From: Hymenobacter rigui
Lineage (GTDB): Bacteria; Bacteroidota; Bacteroidia; Cytophagales; Hymenobacteraceae
Direction: 5' to 3'
Assembly (NCBI RefSeq): GCF_003944715.1
Contig: NZ_RWIT01000006.1
Location: forward strand, 124,001 to 188,000
DNA length: 64,000 nt
Positions within the stretch are counted from its first letter, which is position 1, and every line of letters begins with the position of its first letter. Under the pieces are notes generated by a model. The model had not been told where the DNA came from and searched no databases. It worked only from the letters and a program-made list of their open reading frames with translations. This document shows positions 58,750-64,000 of this stretch, one piece after another. Both the position numbers and the translations under genes were made by a program.

Positions 58750-60156
58750 ATGACGCAGTTCCGCACCGAGAAAGATACCATGGGCACCGTGCAGGTGCCG
58801 GCCGACGCCTACTACGGCGCCCAGACCCAGCGCAGCATCGATAACTTCCAGATTGCCCAGGACATCAACCGGATGCCCAAGGAAATCATCCGCGCCTTCG
58901 CCTACCTCAAGAAAGCCGCTGCCCTCACCAACCGCGACGCCGGCATCCTGCCCGCCGACAAAGCCGAGCTGATTGGCCGCGTGTGCGACGAAATCCTGGA
59001 AGGCAAGCTCGACAAGGAGTTTCCGCTGGTGGTGTGGCAGACCGGCTCGGGCACCCAGAGCAACATGAACGTGAACGAGGTGGTGGCCTACCGCGGCCAC
59101 GTGCTGCAGGGCGGCAGCCTCTCGGATGAGAAGAAGGTGCTGGCCCCCAACGACGACGTGAACAAGAGCCAGAGCTCCAACGACACGTTCCCGACGGCCA
59201 TGCACATTGCGGCCTACAAAATCCTGGTGGAAACCACCATTCCCGGCATCGAGAAGCTGCGCGATACGCTGAAAGCCAAGTCGGAGCAGTTCATGCACAT
59301 CGTGAAAATCGGCCGCACCCACCTCATGGATGCCACCCCGCTGACGGTAGGCCAGGAGTTCAGCGGCTACGTGTCGCAGCTCGACCACGGCCTGCGCGCC
59401 ATCAAGAATACGCTGGCGCACCTTTCGGAGCTGGCGCTGGGCGGCACCGCCGTGGGCACCGGCATCAACACGCCCGCCGGCTACTCGGAGAACGTGGCCA
59501 AGCACATTGCTGACCTTACCGGTCTGCCCTTCATCACGGCCGAAAACAAGTTTGAGGCCCTGGCCGCCCATGATGCCATCGTGGAAGCCCACGGTGCGCT
59601 GAAAACGGTGGCCGCTTCGCTGATGAAAATCGGCAACGATATCCGCCTGCTGGCCTCAGGCCCGCGCGCTGGCATCGGCGAGCTGCACATCCCCGACAAC
59701 GAGCCCGGCTCCAGCATCATGCCCGGCAAGGTGAACCCCACCCAGTGCGAGGCCATGACGATGGTAGCCGCTCAGGTAATGGGCAACGACGTAGCCATCA
59801 ACATCGGCGGCATGAACGGCCACTTCGAACTGAACGTGTTCAAGCCCGTGATGATCTACAACTTCCTGCACTCGGCCCGCCTCATCGGCGACGTGTGCGT
59901 GTCGTTCAACGACAAGTGCGCCGTGGGCATTGAGCCCTTGGAAGCCAACATCAAGAAGCACGTGGATAGCAGCCTGATGCTGGTAACGGCCCTCAACCCG
60001 CACATCGGCTACTACAAAGCCGCCGAAATTGCCCAGACGGCCCACAAAAACGGCTCGACCCTGAAGGAAACCGCCCTCCAGCTCGGCTACCTCACCGAGG
60101 AGCAGTTCAACGAGTGGCTGAAGCCCGAAGACATGGTAGGCGAGATTAAGAAGTAG
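58750..60156 (+). CDS. fumC: Fumarate hydratase, class II
   Basis: The 468-residue enzyme interconverts fumarate and malate in the TCA cycle. It has [20 protein letters not shown] at the start, the [14 protein letters not shown] and [15 protein letters not shown] active-site loops, and the family signature [19 protein letters not shown]. The length and motifs match class II fumarases and not aspartase, which would differ at the GSS loop region. The ATG at 58750 starts at the conserved N-terminus ([12 protein letters not shown]); the frame is open to 58642. Confidence 0.95.
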   Translation: MTQFRTEKDTMGTVQVPADAYYGAQTQRSIDNFQIAQDINRMPKEIIRAFAYLKKAAALTNRDAGILPADKAELIGRVCDEILEGKLDKEFPLVVWQTGSGTQSNMNVNEVVAYRGHVLQGGSLSDEKKVLAPNDDVNKSQSSNDTFPTAMHIAAYKILVETTIPGIEKLRDTLKAKSEQFMHIVKIGRTHLMDATPLTVGQEFSGYVSQLDHGLRAIKNTLAHLSELALGGTAVGTGINTPAGYSENVAKHIADLTGLPFITAENKFEALAAHDAIVEAHGALKTVAASLMKIGNDIRLLASGPRAGIGELHIPDNEPGSSIMPGKVNPTQCEAMTMVAAQVMGNDVAINIGGMNGHFELNVFKPVMIYNFLHSARLIGDVCVSFNDKCAVGIEPLEANIKKHVDSSLMLVTALNPHIGYYKAAEIAQTAHKNGSTLKETALQLGYLTEEQFNEWLKPEDMVGEIKK

Positions 60157-60160
60157 TTGT

Positions 60161-60229
60161 TAGTGCTTAGTTGATAGTGCACAGCGAGTGTTTCGATAAA
60201 ACGGCCTAAGCACTATCAACTAAGCACTA
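60161..60229. repeat. 20 bp inverted repeat after fumC with extra direct copy
   Basis: Arms 60161-60180 and 60210-60229 are perfectly complementary (TAGTGCTTAGTTGATAGTGC on the left). A partial direct copy (CACTACCAACTAAGCACTAA) follows at 60232-60251, directly before the fumC terminator. Confidence 0.7.
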
Positions 60230-60250
60230 GGCACTACCAACTAAGCACTA

Positions 60251-60292
60251 AACAAAGCGCCGCTGCCTGATTCCGGGTAGCGGCGCTTTGTT
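60251..60292 (+). terminator. Intrinsic terminator of fumC
   Basis: A 14 bp stem (60251-60264 with 60279-60292), a 14 nt loop and a T-run lie about 95 bp past the fumC stop. Confidence 0.88.
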
Positions 60293-60336
60293 TTTTCGGC
60301 ATCTTTACGCCGCACTCCCCAATTCATTCCGCCCGC

Positions 60337-60930
60337 ATGGATTTCTCCCAGGATATTCAGCTCGAAAACAACCGCGTGCTGCTGCGGCCCCTGCAAACTG
60401 CCGATTTTGAAGCTCTGCGCCCGGTAGCCGCTGCGCCGGAGCTGTGGGCTTACACCCTCACCCGCGCTGACGACCCCATCAGTCTGGCTACGTACCTGAC
60501 GGAGGCCACGCGGGGCCGGCAGCAGCAGCGCCGCTACCCGTTCCTGATCATCGACAAAGCCACCGGGCAGGTGGCCGGCAGCACTAGTTACTACAATGTG
60601 GAGGAGGCCGACGCCCGCCTCAGCATTGGTTACACCTGGGTAGGGGAGGCGTTTCAGCGCAGCGGCCTGAACCGGGCCGCCAAGCACGCCCTGCTGCGCC
60701 ACGCCTTCGATGTGCTGGGCTGTGAGCGGGTGGAGCTGGAAACGGATTCGCGCAACCTGAAGTCGCAGCAGGCCATGCGCCGCATGGGGGCCACCGAGGA
60801 AGGCACGTTGCGCAGCCACCGCTACACCCAGGGCGGTATCCGCCGCGACACGGTCATTTTCAGCATCATCCGGCCCGAGTGGAACATGCTGCGCCAGACG
60901 GTTTTTCAGCAGTTTGAGGCCCGTGGCTGA
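60337..60930 (+). CDS. GNAT-family N-acetyltransferase, RimJ/RimL type
   Basis: The 197-residue protein has the GNAT core: NNRVLLRPLQTADFEALRPV at the start, LSIGYTWVGEAFQRSGLNRA with the acetyl-CoA loop, and the RimJ-type ELETDSRNLKSQQAMRRMGA. Such enzymes acetylate the N-terminus of ribosomal proteins or small molecules; the substrate is unknown. The next gene overlaps its end by 17 bp. Confidence 0.9.
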   Translation: MDFSQDIQLENNRVLLRPLQTADFEALRPVAAAPELWAYTLTRADDPISLATYLTEATRGRQQQRRYPFLIIDKATGQVAGSTSYYNVEEADARLSIGYTWVGEAFQRSGLNRAAKHALLRHAFDVLGCERVELETDSRNLKSQQAMRRMGATEEGTLRSHRYTQGGIRRDTVIFSIIRPEWNMLRQTVFQQFEARG

Positions 60931-61330
60931 GCCCAGTAAACCTACCCCGCGCCGTTTTCCGGCCCTGGTGCGCAAGCGGGCGGCCAGCTTCGGCTATGCT
61001 TTCCGGGGCGTGGTGGCGGCTCTGCGTACCGAGGTGCATTTGTGGGTTCACGCCGCGGCTACAGTGGTGGTAGTGGGGCTGGGACTATACTTTGGGCTGG
61101 CGCGCTGGGAGTGGGCCGCCGTGGCGCTGGCCGTGGGGGCCGTGTGGTGCGCCGAGCTGGTGAATACGGCCCTTGAAGCCGTAGTGAACCTGGTGTCGCC
61201 GGATTACCACCCGCTGGCCGGCCGGGCCAAGGATGTGGCCGCCGGAGCGGTGCTGGTAATGGCCCTGGCAGCGCTGGTGGTAGGGCTGCTGATTTTCGGC
61301 CCGCGGGTGTGGGCTCTGCTGGCACTATGA
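60914..61330 (+). CDS. dgkA: Diacylglycerol/undecaprenol kinase (DgkA family)
   Basis: The 138-residue membrane protein has three helices and the family hallmark CAELVNTALEAVVNLVSP, followed by AGRAKDVAAGAVLVMALAAL. Gram-positive-type members phosphorylate undecaprenol; Escherichia coli DgkA phosphorylates diacylglycerol. Which applies here is not settled by sequence. The start is a TTG at 60914 or a GTG at 60923, both inside the preceding gene; there is no ATG near the N-terminus. Confidence 0.87.
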   Translation: MRPVAEPSKPTPRRFPALVRKRAASFGYAFRGVVAALRTEVHLWVHAAATVVVVGLGLYFGLARWEWAAVALAVGAVWCAELVNTALEAVVNLVSPDYHPLAGRAKDVAAGAVLVMALAALVVGLLIFGPRVWALLAL

Positions 61331-61450
61331 AGAAAGGCGTGAGCTACTGAACAATGGATAGATAACTGCGTAACGCAGGTTTGTGTGCATCTTTGCCGCC
61401 CCATTGCGCGTGCGGATGCAGCGGTTCCCCGCCTAACTCACCTTCGACCT

Positions 61451-61921
61451 ATGCGTTTCTTCCTGTTTCTGGCTGCTGCCTCCGGTGCCGCCCTGCTCAA
61501 TACCACCGCCTGCCAGCGCAACGTGGCCGTTACCACGCCCACCGATGCGCCCCAGACCGGGCTGGCCGGCAGCGTATCCACCCCGGCTCCCACCAGTGCC
61601 AATACCGTGGAACCTACCCCCGATAATCAGCCGGCCTTTGATGACCGGAAGCGGCCGAAATGGCTGGAAGACCGCATTCAGCAGCACCTGAACGACAAAA
61701 AGGCCAACCCGCCCATTCACGTGTACAGCTACCAGTTCAATGGGGCCACGGTGTACTATGAAACCAGCCCCTGCTGCGACCAGTACACCACCCTCTACGC
61801 CGCCGACGGGAAGGTACTCTGCCACCCCGATGGCGGCTTCACAGGACGGGGCGACGGTAAATGCGCCGACTTTTCTAAAAACAGAACCGAGGAAAAGCTG
61901 GTTTGGCAAGATCCCCGGTAA
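61451..61921 (+). CDS. Lipoprotein of unknown function, DUF6970-like
   Basis: The 156-residue protein starts with a lipobox (ALLNTTACQRN), has a Thr/Pro-rich linker and a compact domain (about 75-156: PKWLEDRIQQHLNDKKANPP, HVYSYQFNGATVYYETSPCC, LCHPDGGFTGRGDGKCADF) with four Cys that may form two disulfides. This resembles the Bacteroidota lipoprotein domain DUF6970, by memory of its pattern and without a search. The function is unknown. The frame is open to 61385 but the ATG at 61451 gives the signal. Confidence 0.75.
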   Translation: MRFFLFLAAASGAALLNTTACQRNVAVTTPTDAPQTGLAGSVSTPAPTSANTVEPTPDNQPAFDDRKRPKWLEDRIQQHLNDKKANPPIHVYSYQFNGATVYYETSPCCDQYTTLYAADGKVLCHPDGGFTGRGDGKCADFSKNRTEEKLVWQDPR

Positions 61922-61930
61922 AGTAACAGT

Positions 61931-62019
61931 GAGTACAGAGACATGAGAAGTGAGATTCTGTACCGCTTCCTTTTTTCCCTTTTGCCTGGCAGAGTCTCAC
62001 TTCTCATGTCTCTGTACTC
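61931..62019. repeat. 25 bp perfect inverted repeat between two same-strand genes
   Basis: Arms 61931-61955 and 61995-62019 are perfectly complementary around a 39 nt loop. It begins 9 bp after the lipoprotein stop and ends 12 bp before the DinB start, so it may block or attenuate read-through. Confidence 0.8.
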
Positions 62020-62031
62020 ATTTCTATTACC

Positions 62032-62544
62032 ATGATTAACACCATCGAAAAGCTGGGGGCCTACTCCGTGTGGGCTAACGCCACCCTGCTGCGCCACCTC
62101 GACGGCCTCGTGGCCGAGGGTGCCACCCTGCCCCAGGGTGCACTGCGCATCTTCAGTCACGTCCTCAATGCCCAGGCTATCTGGCTGGGCCGCCTTACCA
62201 GCACACCCAGCCCCGTAAAAGTGTGGCAGGAGCATGATCTGGCCGGTTTGCACCATTGGCACGAGCAAACGTCGGAGCGGTTTCACCAATACGGCGTGGA
62301 GGCTACCACTACCAACCAAGCCGAGCTGGAGCGCCTCATCACCTACACCAACTCCATTGGGGAAGGCTACACCAGCCAGGTGTCGGATATTCTGACCCAC
62401 GTACCCATGCACGGCAACTACCACCGCGCCCAGGTGGCCAAGGAGTTGCGCGCCGCCGGTCTGGAGCCCATCAACACCGACTTTATCACGTATTGCCGGG
62501 AGTTGTCGGCAAAGGCGGAAATGGCCGACGCGCCGAGCCTGTAA
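62032..62544 (+). CDS. DinB-family protein
   Basis: The 170-residue protein is a four-helix-bundle DinB member with the three metal-binding His in FSHVLNAQAIWLGRL and THVPMHGNYHRAQV. Members are often bacillithiol- or mycothiol-dependent transferases, or of unknown role; Bacteroidota generally make bacillithiol, so a thiol-transfer role is possible but not shown. It has a terminator 27 bp downstream. Confidence 0.88.
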   Translation: MINTIEKLGAYSVWANATLLRHLDGLVAEGATLPQGALRIFSHVLNAQAIWLGRLTSTPSPVKVWQEHDLAGLHHWHEQTSERFHQYGVEATTTNQAELERLITYTNSIGEGYTSQVSDILTHVPMHGNYHRAQVAKELRAAGLEPINTDFITYCRELSAKAEMADAPSL

Positions 62545-62570
62545 GGAAGCACCTGAATCAATAGTTTCTG

Positions 62571-62611
62571 AAAACCCCTGCGGTGAAGCTTCGGCTAACC
62601 GCAGGGGTTTT
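62571..62611 (+). terminator. Intrinsic terminator after dinB
   Basis: A 14 bp perfect stem (AAAACCCCTGCGGT with its complement) ends in a T-run. Confidence 0.88.
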
Positions 62612-62667
62612 TCGTTTGTTATATTCATCTAACACTTTCTCCACCGTTTTCTGAGTTGCTACTCCGC

Positions 62668-63285
62668 ATGAATCCTCCCGCACAACCTCCCGTTATCAGC
62701 CCTGAGCGCCTGGCCGAAGCCTATTCCTACGATGCGTACCGTGCCCTGATTGACACGCTGATAGCCGAAGGCAAAACCACCGGCGAAAATCAGTCGGACG
62801 ACCTGACGGCCTACGCCCGCCTCAACATTCAGCGTATGGAGCGGCTGGATAAAAAGGCCGAGCTGACCCCGGAAATGCAGGCGGCGCTGGACAAGCTCAC
62901 CCGCAGCTACGAGTGGGTGATTATCACGGAAGGCTGGTGCGGCGACGCGGCCCAGATTGTGCCGGTACTGGAAAAAATTGCCCGGGCCAGCCACGGCCGG
63001 CTGCGCACCCATTACCTGCTGCGCGACGAAAACCTGGACCTGATGGACCGCTACCTCACCAACGGCAGCCGCTCCATCCCCAAGCTGCTCATTCTGCACG
63101 CCGATACCCTTACGGAAGCCACCAGCTGGGGACCCCGCCCCAACGAGGCCCAGAACCTGCTGCTGGAGATGAAAGCCGCCGGCGCCACCCACGAGGAATA
63201 CGCCGAGAAAATCCACGGCTGGTACGCCAAAGATAAAACCCTGAGCACCCAGCAGGAGCTGCTGCAGATTGTGCGGGCGTTGTAG
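62668..63285 (+). CDS. Thioredoxin-family protein with a single active-site Cys
   Basis: The 205-residue cytoplasmic protein has a helical N-terminal part (about 1-80) and a thioredoxin fold with VIITEGWCGDAAQIVPVLEK at the active site. The second Cys of CxxC is Ala (WCGDA), and the cis-Pro loop is SRSIPKLLIL. This WCGD variant is shared by a Bacteroidota family of unknown role; a mixed-disulfide or peroxidase-like function is possible. The ATG at 62668 follows the family start; a non-ATG codon at 62656 is less likely. Confidence 0.86.
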   Translation: MNPPAQPPVISPERLAEAYSYDAYRALIDTLIAEGKTTGENQSDDLTAYARLNIQRMERLDKKAELTPEMQAALDKLTRSYEWVIITEGWCGDAAQIVPVLEKIARASHGRLRTHYLLRDENLDLMDRYLTNGSRSIPKLLILHADTLTEATSWGPRPNEAQNLLLEMKAAGATHEEYAEKIHGWYAKDKTLSTQQELLQIVRAL

Positions 63286-63341
63286 TAGAGTTATCAGTTG
63301 TTGGTTGTTCGTTGATAGCTGGCTGAAGCCATCTGCACGAC

Positions 63342-63387
63342 AAAGCCCCACCGAAAAACCGCGTTTACGATTTTCCGGTGGGGCTTT
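63342..63387. terminator. Convergent intrinsic terminator
   Basis: A 12 bp stem (AAAGCCCCACCG, 63342-63353, with 63376-63387) flanked by A-rich and T-rich sequence lies between the thioredoxin-family gene and the DUF4293 gene. Confidence 0.82.
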
Positions 63388-63461
63388 TTTCGCGGTGGCA
63401 TTGTGCCAGTGTCTGCTCTTTAGTCGGCTAACAACTGACAACCAGTAATCAGCAACTAAAA

Positions 63462-63941
63462 CTACCGAAGGCGGTCCATGCTGCGGACCAGCTGCTCGTC
63501 GCGGCGAATGAAGCGGGAGGCCAGCAGGTTTAGCAGCAGACAGAGAGTGGCAATGTAGAAGCCGGCCTCAAACGTGCCGGGAATCTTGATGTTGAGCATC
63601 TGCTCCCCCACGTTGGAGAAGTAGAAAGCCGCCCCGATAGTAGCCGTAATCAGCAGAATATTGAGCGTGCCCAGCTTGAGCTGGTTGAAGCGGTTGCGGA
63701 ACTGAAAGATTTCCAGCAGAGCCACCGCCGCCGAAGCTACGGCCAGCGCCGCAATGGGCCAGGGGTTGGCCGGGGGCACCGACATGCCGGCATCGGCGTG
63801 CTGGTAGCCTAAATGCGTGGCCGTGAGCACCACGGTTTGCTTGCTGGCGGGGTCGGTTTTGCTCCACAGGGGCAGGAACAGCAGGCTCAGCATGCCCAGG
63901 GCCAGCAGCAGCAGGAATACGCTTTGGATTCTTTGTATCAT
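63462..63941 (-). CDS. DUF4293 membrane protein
   Basis: The 159-residue protein has four membrane helices and the DUF4293 pattern: MIQRIQSVFLLLLALGMLSL at the start, ALLEIFQFRNRFNQLKLGTL in the middle loop, and the charged end IRRDEQLVRSMDRLR. The family is common in Bacteroidota and often sits near rho. The function is unknown. Its start is the ATG at 63941, close to the right edge of the window. Confidence 0.9.
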   Translation of the reverse strand: MIQRIQSVFLLLLALGMLSLLFLPLWSKTDPASKQTVVLTATHLGYQHADAGMSVPPANPWPIAALAVASAAVALLEIFQFRNRFNQLKLGTLNILLITATIGAAFYFSNVGEQMLNIKIPGTFEAGFYIATLCLLLNLLASRFIRRDEQLVRSMDRLR

Positions 63942-64000
63942 CTTTGTGTTTTGACAGTTCGATTACTGGATCAGCCCCCTGACAGGGCCGGCAAAAGTAG

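Noticed and set aside
1..64000. tRNA and rRNA genes
   Set aside because: No cloverleaf with a conserved T-loop and no rRNA-like block was noticed by eye in the intergenic spaces; a tRNA search program was not available to confirm.

Overview
The window reads as a stretch of chromosome from a GC-rich Bacteroidota bacterium, most likely Hymenobacter or a close relative in the Cytophagales. The evidence is a SusC/SusD pair, a type IX secretion C-terminal domain, a CrtD/CruF carotenoid pair, DUF4293, a DAHP synthase with a C-terminal chorismate mutase, and several -7 promoter boxes of the form TAnnTTTG. Genes are dense and switch strand often. I saw no rRNA, tRNA, CRISPR array, prophage or intact insertion sequence.

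Layout. 1-8.2 kb (minus strand) is a polysaccharide-utilisation-like locus: a GH5 glycosidase, a 7TM receptor ending in a transposase-type zinc ribbon, SusC, and the beginning of SusD. 8.8-11.8 kb holds carotenoid genes (crtD-like, cruF) and a TetR regulator. 11.9-14.7 kb holds rpiB, tatC and glyA. 15-17.3 kb is a secreted modular GH64 beta-1,3-glucanase. 17.4-20.5 kb has a sigma-like/membrane-TPR pair, a phosphoesterase and two hydrophilic proteins. 20.6-25.9 kb has NADAR, pterin dehydratase, rsmI, lnt, an inositol monophosphatase and small proteins. 26-38.6 kb has an aspartyl protease, a radical SAM/SPASM enzyme, a vWA surface protein, outer membrane and fasciclin proteins, a NarL-type two-component pair and secreted proteins of unknown function. 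38.7-43.2 kb is the aromatic amino acid operon (pheA, aminotransferase, tyrA, DAHP synthase-chorismate mutase). 43.3-48.6 kb has a TPR protein, an acyltransferase and a duplicated phosphoesterase/outer-membrane-protein module. 48.9-52.1 kb is a receiver-flavoprotein with a cyclic-nucleotide-domain histidine kinase. 52.2-64 kb has radA, a thioredoxin-fold lipoprotein-like gene, an ECF sigma factor with an anti-sigma/TonB fusion, fumC and several small housekeeping genes.

The most striking observation is upstream of pheA. Two consecutive short ORFs (38753-38812 and 38908-38991) are packed with Phe and Tyr codons. Each is followed by an intrinsic terminator (38853-38887 and 39020-39046) and by sequence that can form a competing antiterminator. 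This looks like a tandem, two-stage translational attenuator for the whole Phe/Tyr operon.

Other points of interest are: a promoter architecture shared by susC and the GH5 gene, with matching motifs at matching distances; the receptor/zinc-ribbon fusion that could act on those promoters; a TrxR-like response regulator that has lost its redox cysteines; an anti-sigma/CarboxypepD_reg/TonB fusion; and a large population of long inverted repeats. The repeats include a MITE-like palindromic family (21.5, 25.0 and 36.6 kb), word-like hairpins that often span the stop codons of convergent genes, and one AT-rich hairpin sitting in frame inside lnt.
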